Source: JACKAN01 sp964502735 | GTDB lineage: Bacteria; Bdellovibrionota; Bdellovibrionia; Bdellovibrionales; UBA1609 | Reading direction: 5' to 3' | Length of the DNA stretch: 40,654 nt | Assembly: GCA_964502735.1 (NCBI GenBank) | Contig: CAZCYD010000022.1 | Coordinates: 1 to 40,654 of the forward strand | The notes under the pieces: model-generated | The model's input: only the letters and a program-made list of their open reading frames with translations | What the model was told of the DNA's origin: nothing | The model's database searches: none | Part shown: positions 33,990 to 40,654 of the stretch, piece after piece | Layout: each line of letters begins with the position of its first letter | How positions within the stretch are numbered: position 1 is the stretch's first letter | Position numbers and translations under genes: made by a program

Positions 33990-34796
33990 TCAAAAGCCCA
34001 CAGCCAATTTTGCTGTGTAACGATCAGTTCCAAACTGAGAACTGTACTCAAAACCTAACTTAATTAGCATCAAATTCAGCTCAACACCGGCCAACATTTG
34101 TGAGCTGCTAACTTTCTTTGAGGCTTTAGTTGAAGACGTAAACGAGTTATCAAAAATTGACTGCGTGCCCTTAGCTGTCAATTCACCATCGGCACTGACT
34201 GTACCCAACCCAATGTAGGGTTTCAACAACATCAGATTCATTCCCACAAGAGCCTGAAACCCCATCATTGTATTGTTAAAATCCACATCCGTAGAAACGC
34301 TATTAATTGGCTGAGAATAAGTTAAATCGGTCTTTGTGTAATGCCCTCGAATAGCTACATCCACAGGCAAAGGAATCGCCTCTGTCAAAGTCCATTTCAC
34401 AGCCATTCCTGTATTGCTAAACTTGGCCCCGTCGGCTTTTAAACTGGGAACCATCATGGCTTCAACAGTTATTCCAAATGGCACAGAAACAACACCCATC
34501 AACCCACCGTGAGGTAACGAACCTACGTCTGAAGAAGGATCAACTTGTCGACTTAACTTTCTTATTTCAGGAGAATTCGACAGACCGCCAAGCAGCCCCA
34601 CCTGAAAGCCAAATATTGCTCCTTGTGTTCCTGCTCCAGTGACAGTTGTGTGAACGAAATTTGAAGAAAAATCACTAATAACATTTTCAAAATCTTTGGC
34701 TGTTAAGTTGGTAAAACCAATATTTGCCATAGCAGAAGTCGAAAACATAAAAACAGCCGCAAGGCTTAGCCCCAGTTTAGTCTTATAACCCTTCAT
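33990..34796 (-). CDS. Predicted outer-membrane beta-barrel protein
   Basis: From the ATG at 34796, a 268-residue exported protein. A signal peptide (MKGYKTKLGLSLAAVFMFSTSAMA) is followed by a short helical segment and then repeated amphipathic beta-strands (GLMGVVSVPFGITVEAMMVPSL, LPVDVAIRGHYTKTDLTY, MLLKPYIGLGTVSADG, LIKLGFEYSSQFG). The C terminus is KLAVGF, with the terminal Phe typical of BAM substrates. The start is supported by AAAGGGGG 8 nt upstream. An ATG eight codons earlier is less likely because that ribosome-binding site would then lie inside the coding region. A porin or structural role is likely. The family is not identified. Confidence 0.72.
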   Translation of the reverse strand: MKGYKTKLGLSLAAVFMFSTSAMANIGFTNLTAKDFENVISDFSSNFVHTTVTGAGTQGAIFGFQVGLLGGLSNSPEIRKLSRQVDPSSDVGSLPHGGLMGVVSVPFGITVEAMMVPSLKADGAKFSNTGMAVKWTLTEAIPLPVDVAIRGHYTKTDLTYSQPINSVSTDVDFNNTMMGFQALVGMNLMLLKPYIGLGTVSADGELTAKGTQSIFDNSFTSSTKASKKVSSSQMLAGVELNLMLIKLGFEYSSQFGTDRYTAKLAVGF

Positions 34797-35099
34797 ACAT
34801 TTCCCCCTTTTTAAAACCATTTGCTAAAATAGCATTAATTATACCTGCCTACTTGCTTAAATTGCTCACTAATACTTAAAGCAACCTTAAACCGCGAGAT
34901 TAACTATTAAAGGCTCTCATCAATACTTCCCTAAGTCTCTATAAAAGACCCCTTTCCGTCGACTCTGTGGCGCCGCAATAACCATTATGTTACAATGTAT
35001 CGCACCATAGTATTCACCGCTTTACATTCTCTGACCAAAAAACTATTTTAATTCCATCGCAACAGTCATCTGTACAATTATTTTTACCAGGGGTTACTT
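34797..35099. other. Divergent intergenic region between the barrel gene and the acyl-CoA dehydrogenase
   Basis: About 300 bp without a gene. On the minus strand a TATAAT-like -10 lies about 45 bp upstream of the barrel gene start, but there is no good -35 at 16-18 bp. AGGGG precedes the dehydrogenase ATG. No strong hairpin, repeat or riboswitch-like structure was recognised. Confidence 0.4.
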
Positions 35100-36254
35100 A
35101 TGAACGAATACAGACCTGCACTCACACAACTCAGTGAAGACGAAATCGCATTTCGCGAAGCCATACGCGACTTTGCCGAAAGCGAAGTCAGACCTAGAGT
35201 TATGTCCATGGAAGAAAAGGCCCAAATTGATCCCGATCTCATTCACAAACTCTTTGAAATGGGCCTGATGGGCATTGAGTCTCCAGAAGAATACGGAGGA
35301 GCTGGCAGCAGCTTTTTTATGGCTTGTTTGGCTGTCGAAGAACTCGGTCGAGTTGACGGCTCCGTAAGCGTAATGGTTGACGTTCAAAACACCTTAGTGA
35401 CAAACGCCTTCTTGCGATGGGCGACCCCTGAGCAGAAAAGTCAGTACTTACCTCTATTGGCCTCTCAAAAGGTTGGAGCCTATGCTCTGAGCGAGAGCGG
35501 GAGCGGCTCCGATGCTTTCGCCTTAAAATTGAGAGCTGAAGACAAAGGAAATAAATACCTACTCAATGGCCACAAGCTTTGGATCACGAGCGCCCATGAG
35601 GCCGGTTTGTTTTTGGTTTTTGCCAACCTAAGCCCTGATAAAGGCTACAAGGGCATTACGGGATTTATTGTTGAAAGAGACTTTCCCGGTTTTCAGGTTG
35701 GTAAAAAAGAAGATAAGTTAGGAATACGAGCTAGCTCCACCTGCGAGCTTATATTTGAGAACTGCGAGGTACCTAAAGAGAATGTTCTTGGTGAAATCGG
35801 CAAAGGATATAAAATCGCCATCGAAACTCTTAATGAGGGTCGAATTGGTATCGGAGCTCAAATGCTTGGCATTGCTCAAGGCGCTTACGAGTCCACCCTC
35901 GCCTACACAAAAACTCGAGAGCAATTTGGAAAGCCTATTTCTGCCAACCAAGGCGTTCAGTTTCAGCTTGCTGAAATGCGCACCACGATAGAAGCAGCCC
36001 GGCTTCTTGTTTACAACGCCGCAAGGCTTAAAGACAGCGGAAAAGATTTTGTCAAAGAGGCCGCTATGGCAAAGCTTTTTGCTTCAAAGGCTGCAGAAAA
36101 AGTAGCCTCTATGAGCGTGGACCTCTTTGGCGGCAATGGCTTTACCAAAGAGTACCCGGCTGAGAAGTTCTATCGTGACGCCAAAATTGGACAAATTTAC
36201 GAGGGCACTTCCAATATGCAATTGCAAACCATCGCAAAAATGGAGTTAGCTTAA
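35100..36254 (+). CDS. Acyl-CoA dehydrogenase, short/branched-chain type
   Basis: A 384-residue FAD-dependent dehydrogenase that introduces the alpha-beta double bond in acyl-CoA and passes electrons to ETF. Catalytic Glu368 lies in YEGTSNMQ. Other family motifs are AYALSESGSGSDAFALK (about 127-143), WITSAHEAGLFLV, NEGRIGIGAQMLGIAQG and GGNGFTKEYP. Several segments closely resemble the short/branched-chain enzyme (ACADSB type, 2-methylbutyryl-CoA), for example KLGIRASSTCELIFENCEVP and AARLLVYNAARL. Isoleucine degradation is therefore a reasonable guess. Butyryl-CoA dehydrogenase activity remains possible. The ATG at 35100 follows AGGGG at good spacing. The next gene on the same strand starts 40 bp downstream. 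Confidence 0.93.
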   Translation: MNEYRPALTQLSEDEIAFREAIRDFAESEVRPRVMSMEEKAQIDPDLIHKLFEMGLMGIESPEEYGGAGSSFFMACLAVEELGRVDGSVSVMVDVQNTLVTNAFLRWATPEQKSQYLPLLASQKVGAYALSESGSGSDAFALKLRAEDKGNKYLLNGHKLWITSAHEAGLFLVFANLSPDKGYKGITGFIVERDFPGFQVGKKEDKLGIRASSTCELIFENCEVPKENVLGEIGKGYKIAIETLNEGRIGIGAQMLGIAQGAYESTLAYTKTREQFGKPISANQGVQFQLAEMRTTIEAARLLVYNAARLKDSGKDFVKEAAMAKLFASKAAEKVASMSVDLFGGNGFTKEYPAEKFYRDAKIGQIYEGTSNMQLQTIAKMELA

Positions 36255-36294
36255 TAAGTAAGTCCCAAGCTATGAAGCGGGAAAAGGAAATACT

Positions 36295-37482
36295 TTGTCC
36301 ATATCCTACTGGCAAGACAACTCTAAGAATCAAGTCATAGAGTCCGACATCGCGATAATCGGCGGTGGAATTGCTGGTCTATCTACCGCCTACTGGCTTC
36401 ACAAGCAAGATCCCAATTTAAGACTTAGTGTAATAGAAAAAGGTGCACTCGGTTCGGGAGCCACGGGTCGCAATGCGGGATTTATCACCTGTGGCTCAGT
36501 TGAGCATTTCAACCGCCTCGTCGGCACTCATGGTCCTGATTTGGCTCTCAAAATTTGGCACTTCAGCGAAACCAATTTACAACTCCTTAGAGAGGAAATT
36601 TTAGACGACTCGAGTGTCGATATAGGCTTTGAAAACAAAGGCAGTTTTTCTTTGGCCTCCACCCTTGATGAATTCGAAGAACTCAAAAAATCCTATTCTC
36701 TAATGAAAGGCATGGGAATCTCTGTCGAAGTGTTGACAGACCGAGACATTAAAAACCGACTTGGTGTTGTGGGGTTTGTCGGCGGAATCAAATATATTCA
36801 GGATGCCTCCGTCCACCCTCTCAAATTGCTATCGCTTTTACGAAAAAAACTTGAGATCAATAAAAATATTCAATTTTATGAAAACCACGAGGTTTTTTCC
36901 ATTGAACAAGACAGGCAAATTCCTGATTTAAGAAGGATCTTAACCCAAGAGCGTCAGTTCCACTGTCCTTTTGTGGTGATGGCGACCAATGCTTACTCCC
37001 CGCTGTTGAACGAGTATTTTGCTGACAAAATCTATCCCACGCGAGGCCAAATTCTCACCACCGAGCCCCTACCCATTTTTATGGAGGGGCCATGCTACGC
37101 AAATTTTGTACTAGATTATTTCCGTCAGCTGACAACTGGAGAGCTCATCATTGGAGGCTTTCGTCAACTTCAAAAGGACGCCGAAATTGGCTATGCCGAT
37201 ATGACCTCAAAAGTTATACAAACAGCTTTAGAGGAGTTCCTACACAAGCACATCCCCAAAGCTCGCTCAAAAAAAATCACTCACCGGTGGTCTGGAATTA
37301 TGGGTTTTAGCGCTGATGGCCAACCTCTGATAGGTTCACTTCCCAACGACCCAAACATATTTTTCTTGGGAGGGTTTACCGCTCACGGGTTGGGGTTGGC
37401 CTTCCACTCTGGCAAATGCCTAGTCGACTTGATATATGGTAGTTGTGAAGTGCCAGCGTTTATCAGTGCTCGCAGATTTTAA
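36295..37482 (+). CDS. FAD-dependent oxidoreductase, DAO (glycine/D-amino-acid oxidase) superfamily
   Basis: A 395-residue flavoprotein. The N-terminal Rossmann motif is IIGGGIAGLSTAYWL (GGGIAG at 23-28), followed by the acidic ribose-binding VIEKG and the ATGRNAGFITCGS motif typical of DAO-fold enzymes of the PuuB/GbsO kind. A second FAD contact lies near the C terminus (FFLGGFTAHGLGLAFHSGK). The HRWSGIMGFSADGQPLIG segment is also characteristic. The start is a TTG with AAAAGGAAA at ideal spacing. No in-frame ATG is near. The substrate is probably an amine or amino acid, but is not determined. The gene's last 4 bp overlap the convergent lipoprotein gene, and it may be co-transcribed with the dehydrogenase. 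Confidence 0.87.
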   Translation: MSISYWQDNSKNQVIESDIAIIGGGIAGLSTAYWLHKQDPNLRLSVIEKGALGSGATGRNAGFITCGSVEHFNRLVGTHGPDLALKIWHFSETNLQLLREEILDDSSVDIGFENKGSFSLASTLDEFEELKKSYSLMKGMGISVEVLTDRDIKNRLGVVGFVGGIKYIQDASVHPLKLLSLLRKKLEINKNIQFYENHEVFSIEQDRQIPDLRRILTQERQFHCPFVVMATNAYSPLLNEYFADKIYPTRGQILTTEPLPIFMEGPCYANFVLDYFRQLTTGELIIGGFRQLQKDAEIGYADMTSKVIQTALEEFLHKHIPKARSKKITHRWSGIMGFSADGQPLIGSLPNDPNIFFLGGFTAHGLGLAFHSGKCLVDLIYGSCEVPAFISARRF

Positions 37483-38291
37483 TCCAAGTACTTGTCTACA
37501 TTGCCAATAGGGACAGGAACCAAACTCTTAACTTGTTGAAAATCAAAATTGTTACCTTTTGTCTTGTGAGCGTACCAACCAATCCGACCCTTTCTAGTCT
37601 CATCCATAAATCCCACTTGGTAACCAATGTATTTGGGACTTTTTACGACAAGACTCTGCCCCTGCTCAATACTCCAATTCACACCAAGTCCAATATTCAT
37701 GATGTCACCAATATTACCTGGAGACAGCTGAATCTTAACTCCGCTTCGATTAAAAAATGAGAACTTCATCTTCTCAATTCTTAATGCCTGAAGCACAAAT
37801 GGAGACTCCGACAAAAAGTCATGGCAAATCTCCTCCATTTGAGCGACATAATAATAGTACAAGGCGGCCTCATCCAAATACTCCACTGTTGCTCCCTCGA
37901 ATTCAATTTGTACATTTTGAGCTTTGTCGTAGCCCAAATTTAAACTCACTAATGGATTTCCAGCGGCTAGAATACTTCCTAAATCAGCACCAAATCCTAA
38001 CTGAAAATTTTTGTATGAGGACGGCAAGTTTGTTTCCGTCACCCACCTCAAGTATGTCGGCGAGGGGGTTTTTGTGCCTGTATAATTTGGAAAGCAGCGC
38101 TCTGGGCGAGTTTTCACTCTCAGTGAATCTGGACCCCCTTGGATAATGGTTCCAACTCCAGCAGAAGCCAACGGCGCACTGTAAGGGATATACCCCTCCT
38201 TAATTATGGCGTCTTCGTAATAGGTGTTTGGTGATCCACACGCGACAAGAAAAATTGTCGACAATACAAATAGTACGTTTTCCCTTTTCAC
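37479..38291 (-). CDS. Hypothetical lipoprotein
   Basis: A 270-residue protein with a lipoprotein signal: basic n-region MKRE, a hydrophobic stretch and the lipobox LVAC (Cys18), followed by Gly-Ser. The +2 Gly suggests outer-membrane sorting by general rules for Gram-negatives. The mature part is beta-rich with several aromatic clusters (YLDEAALYYYYVAQ, INIGLGVNW-like strands, YQVGFMDETRKGRIGWYAHK). The last of these resembles an SH3-like or binding module. No family was recognised. The start is GTG with a G-run (GGGGGG) at ribosome-binding distance. It converges on the DAO gene with a 4-bp overlap, and lies 250 bp downstream of palindrome copy B. Confidence 0.7.
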   Translation of the reverse strand: MKRENVLFVLSTIFLVACGSPNTYYEDAIIKEGYIPYSAPLASAGVGTIIQGGPDSLRVKTRPERCFPNYTGTKTPSPTYLRWVTETNLPSSYKNFQLGFGADLGSILAAGNPLVSLNLGYDKAQNVQIEFEGATVEYLDEAALYYYYVAQMEEICHDFLSESPFVLQALRIEKMKFSFFNRSGVKIQLSPGNIGDIMNIGLGVNWSIEQGQSLVVKSPKYIGYQVGFMDETRKGRIGWYAHKTKGNNFDFQQVKSLVPVPIGNVDKYLD

Positions 38292-38542
38292 TGATTCCCC
38301 CCAGTGTTTAATTCTTTAAATGCCCCAACAAGCTTTGATCCATGCACCCAACCTCTAGACTTTCGGCCAAGCTATTGAATAACTTTATATTTCAGGGAAA
38401 CGTAAATAAAATTGACAGAGATCTGTCCGGGCAGAATCAAATTTATGTCTATATTGTCGTCAATCTCTCAATTAACCCGCGCTGGCAAGCTTCTCTTTTT
38501 GTGCCATTTAAATCATTTTGTGCAAATAACTTAATCTTAGTT
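38292..38542. other. Intergenic region between the lipoprotein gene and palindrome copy B
   Basis: About 250 bp with no convincing gene. The plus-strand open frame here starts without a ribosome-binding site and runs into the palindrome. The region probably carries the minus-strand promoter of the lipoprotein gene. I could not place a convincing -35/-10 pair, and see no further repeats. Confidence 0.4.
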
Positions 38543-38677
38543 ATACCAATTCCAAAAAATAATCGTCTAAAACTTTGTGAACGTGCCTCACGCGCAGTTC
38601 CGCAGCCTCAAGGCGCGGATGTATGAGCATGAGGCACGTTCACAAAGTTTTAGACGATTATTTTTTGGAATTGGTAT
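38543..38677. repeat. Long palindromic element, copy B (48-bp perfect arms, 39-nt structured loop)
   Basis: Left arm 38543-38590 and right arm 38630-38677 are perfect reverse complements over 48 bp. The loop (38591-38629) contains CCGC-A-GCC / GGCGCGG, a 7-bp stem with a bulged A and the same TCAA loop as in copy A. A6 and T6 tracts occupy the same places as in copy A. The right end touches the TAA of the metalloprotease-like gene on the minus strand. Its arms differ from copy A at about ten positions and one indel, yet pair perfectly, so the changes are compensated. Confidence 0.93.
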
Positions 38678-39693
38678 TATTCAGCCAACAGCAACGAACA
38701 GTTTTCCCCAACTACCGGCAGAGGAAGAGATTTTTCCTCTAGAGCTACAATCAAAGGCCTCATGTACCTGGGAACAAATGAAGCCAATATCTCACTTTGA
38801 GCCGCTGGCACTTTGGGCTGTAGAATATAGGCTTGAAACTCATCTATGATTACATCCTCACTGCTGTAGATGTCCGATAAAATTTCTCGGATTTTCTTTT
38901 TATCTTTTTCGAGCACAGAATTTTTCCAAAAATCTTTGATAACCTTTTTATATTCAGCATTTGTATCAAAAAGACTATGGGCAATCTCGTGTCCAAGGGT
39001 ATCTAAGCTGAAACCAACAACATTAAATGCAATAATAAAAAAATCTTCATTTCTAGGACTATGCCAATCCGCTAATGGTTGTAGAATCCTTTTGGAAAAG
39101 AACATCTCCTCTTGAGATAGGGTTACCCCCAATGTTTTTGCATCTTTTATCATAGAAAGAATTGTACTTCCCCTCAAATTTAAACCTCTAGCTGCTTCCA
39201 TAGACTCGTGAAAAAAAAGCTCTCTACCTGTTGGCACTTCCAACTTTTGCACACCAGGACCACCATCTTGATAAAGAGAAGCTCTTATTAATGTTTTATT
39301 CATATGAAGGCGACTATAAAATAAAGCCAAATAAACATTATGCGTTCCCGCCAAGGGCTTGACCTCAACATAGTAACTTAATAAATGGCGCTGCCTATCG
39401 CTGAGATCCCCCTGCTTCAGTAGGAGCTGGCTCATAGCTCCGTCAGGGTTCAGCATGCTGTTGTTTACAAAACTTTTAACCTGGGTTACCCATGCACCAA
39501 CGGAAGCTTCGGTAACAAAAAAAGGAGCCTCTTCCCTCAAGAATCGACCTTCATCAATTTTTACCTCGACTTCGGCATGGGCAAATGCAAACAAAAAAAA
39601 TCCCAAACCCACTAACAAGAATCCTGAATTCATCTTTAAGCACCTATTTAAACATCTGGTCAAACATCTAGTTACGGAAATGTGATTTTTCAT
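38677..39693 (-). CDS. Secreted protein with HExxH metalloprotease signature
   Basis: A 338-residue exported protein. HEIAH (about 235-239) has the zinc-metalloprotease pattern, and DEFQAY about 47 residues later offers a possible third ligand Glu (about 285), as in gluzincin-type enzymes. A hydrophobic signal segment (FLLVGLGFFLFAFAHA) precedes the mature protein. The long n-region has a triple RCL repeat (TRCLTRCLNRCL). Two starts are plausible: ATG 39693, 11 nt after AGGAG (a TTG one codon earlier is at 8 nt), or ATG 39633 just before the hydrophobic core, 8 nt after AGGTG. No known peptidase family was recognised, so activity is inferred from the motif only. The stop abuts palindrome copy B. 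Confidence 0.68.
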   Translation of the reverse strand: MKNHISVTRCLTRCLNRCLKMNSGFLLVGLGFFLFAFAHAEVEVKIDEGRFLREEAPFFVTEASVGAWVTQVKSFVNNSMLNPDGAMSQLLLKQGDLSDRQRHLLSYYVEVKPLAGTHNVYLALFYSRLHMNKTLIRASLYQDGGPGVQKLEVPTGRELFFHESMEAARGLNLRGSTILSMIKDAKTLGVTLSQEEMFFSKRILQPLADWHSPRNEDFFIIAFNVVGFSLDTLGHEIAHSLFDTNAEYKKVIKDFWKNSVLEKDKKKIREILSDIYSSEDVIIDEFQAYILQPKVPAAQSEILASFVPRYMRPLIVALEEKSLPLPVVGENCSLLLAE

Positions 39694-39825
39694 CAAGTTA
39701 CGAACTCCTAAATTTAAACCTCAACAGAAGTCGAGCTGGAGGGTACTTTTAAGCCCATTTGTGAGAATAAAAAAGTTCATAATGGCACTTCTGTCTTTAT
39801 TTCAGTATTCTTATTTGTAGAGTTC

Positions 39826-39867
39826 CAAATAGGAACCGACAAATAGAAGCCGACAAATAGGAACAAC
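39826..39867 (+). repeat. Three 14-bp direct repeats upstream of the secreted 238-residue protein gene
   Basis: CAAATAGGAACCGA (39826-39839), CAAATAGAAGCCGA (39840-39853) and CAAATAGGAACAAC (39854-39867) are head-to-tail imperfect copies. They end a few bases before the AAGGGGG ribosome-binding site of the gene at 39884, so they lie in the leader or promoter. They may be a regulator-binding array or a slippage-prone leader. Confidence 0.75.
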
Positions 39868-39883
39868 GGAAACAAGGGGGCTT

Positions 39884-40600
39884 ATGAAATCCTCGCACTT
39901 CTCGATTTTGCATTTTGTACTACCAAGTTTACTGATCTTTCTTTCTGGCCTTCTGCTGTTAGTTCCCCAAAGTGGACGAGCCGAACATAAAAAGATACAC
40001 AATCAGAGTTCGGATATTCAGCCATCAAATCCTCAAAGTCCGGGATTTAGCTCCCCTCTCCCCCTGCCCACTGAGGTTCTCCATGCCGTGGCAGCGTCCG
40101 AAGCAAAATTTATTTTAAAAGGAAAATTGTTTGGCTTTTACAGCACTCAATCCTGTGTTTACAAAACTGAATCTTTATTAATTATTCGAAATTACTGCAA
40201 CACTTCGTCTAGCTATCCAGCTAAAAGCTTTTATGTAATTTCTCCCGATATTGGTCATTACTATTTTTATGAAGAACGGAATAGCAACTTCATAAAACAA
40301 GAAATCACTTTGCTCAGCACACCAGATTTGGTCCGGTGGCTCTGGCCAAAGCTTGGGACAAAACTTGAGAATGTAACCTTAACCAACCTCAATGAAGTGT
40401 TAGAAACACTCTACTACAGTTATGACGAGGCCTGCTGGATGACGGGCTACAACCACCCAGATATTGAGGCCCATGGCGGCTGTCTTATCGAAAGCCCTGA
40501 GTTTTACCCTGAATGGCAAAACGACTCCTCAACAATTGTGACTGGCACCCAACACTGGAGTGACGCCATCAAAACCCTAACGAAGGGTGCCAGGCCCTAA
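39884..40600 (+). CDS. Hypothetical secreted protein
   Basis: A 238-residue protein with a signal peptide (basic/His n-region, LPSLLIFLSGLLLLVP core, cleavage near SGRA at about 31-34). A short Pro/Ser-rich linker follows (about 40-62), then a globular region with four Cys (SCVYK, NYCNT, EACWM, GGCLI), enough for two disulfides. It also has an aromatic-rich segment GHYYFYEE. AAGGGGG lies about 5 nt before the ATG. No family was recognised. It is divergent from the HExxH protein gene, sharing a 190-bp region that contains three 14-bp repeats. It ends with GCCAGGCCCTAA, whose first ten bases recur in the hairpin 40 bp downstream. Confidence 0.65.
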   Translation: MKSSHFSILHFVLPSLLIFLSGLLLLVPQSGRAEHKKIHNQSSDIQPSNPQSPGFSSPLPLPTEVLHAVAASEAKFILKGKLFGFYSTQSCVYKTESLLIIRNYCNTSSSYPAKSFYVISPDIGHYYFYEERNSNFIKQEITLLSTPDLVRWLWPKLGTKLENVTLTNLNEVLETLYYSYDEACWMTGYNHPDIEAHGGCLIESPEFYPEWQNDSSTIVTGTQHWSDAIKTLTKGARP

Positions 40601-40628
40601 TTTGCGCCACATCGTGCCACCAGAAAGC

Positions 40629-40654
40629 GCCAGGCCCTGTTCGTGGGGCCTGGC
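40629..40654 (+). terminator. GC-rich hairpin at the window's right edge
   Basis: GCCAGGCCC (40629-40637) pairs perfectly with GGGCCTGGC (40646-40654) around an 8-nt loop, 28 bp after the stop of the preceding gene. The window ends at the last paired base, so a U-tract cannot be seen. It could be an intrinsic terminator or the start of another palindromic element. Confidence 0.5.

Noticed and set aside
33845..34063. 72-codon plus-strand frame after hepT
   Set aside because: It starts without a ribosome-binding site, overlaps the 3' end of the convergent barrel gene and shows no protein-like pattern.
38342..38849. Two plus-strand open frames through palindrome copy B
   Set aside because: They cross the palindrome, one is antisense to the HExxH gene, and neither has a Shine-Dalgarno site or a protein-like composition.

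Overview
This 40.7-kb window is dense, low-to-moderate GC bacterial chromosome from a Gram-negative, didermic organism. Support for this comes from outer-membrane beta-barrels, a lipobox protein, many signal peptides and a FadL-like protein. The mix of FecR/FN3-like envelope proteins, several multi-domain signalling proteins, ScpA/ScpB with long acidic extensions, an HTTM protein and many unassigned secreted proteins is consistent with the Bdellovibrionota/Oligoflexia group. That assignment is an inference from gene content, not a search result. No rRNA, tRNA, CRISPR array, transposase or phage gene was recognised.

Layout. 1-342: 3' end of fabH. 363-12876: a signalling and envelope region. 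A REC-GGDEF diguanylate cyclase is divergent from a FecR/FN3/beta-barrel protein. Then a five-gene minus-strand block (SpoIIE-type PP2C phosphatase, sensor histidine kinase, REC-histidine kinase, single-domain response regulator, glycine-rich surface protein with a C-terminal Cys-TM-Arg tail) is divergent from a second FecR/FN3 protein. 12885-19448: housekeeping and metabolic genes (hexapeptide-repeat protein, hotdog thioesterase, uridine kinase, RF3, ferredoxin, phosphatidylserine decarboxylase, FAD oxidoreductase). 19453-24617: a minus-strand block with the M50 protease, scpA, scpB, a membrane protein, an HTTM protein and a coiled-coil protein. 24647-31002: FadL-like porin, IspZ-like membrane protein, secreted Cys-containing proteins and a Clp-like double-AAA+ ATPase that carries a signal peptide. 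31382-33781: HD phosphohydrolase and a HEPN/MNT toxin-antitoxin pair. 33990-40600: beta-barrel protein, short/branched-chain acyl-CoA dehydrogenase, DAO-type oxidoreductase, lipoprotein, secreted HExxH protein, secreted hypothetical protein.

The most unusual DNA feature is a set of four very long, almost perfect intergenic palindromes (16909-17038, 25962-26094, 32847-32930, 38543-38677). Two of them (16.9 kb and 38.5 kb) are copies of one roughly 135-bp element. Their loop and outer ends are conserved. Their 45- to 48-bp arms differ at about ten positions and one indel between copies, yet pair perfectly within each copy. This is compensatory change, and indicates either selection for a hairpin or arm-to-arm correction. 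The most unusual protein is the apparently exported Clp-type ATPase at 28768-31002. The most system-like locus is the FecR/PP2C/two-kinase/glycine-rich surface protein cluster at 1417-12876.
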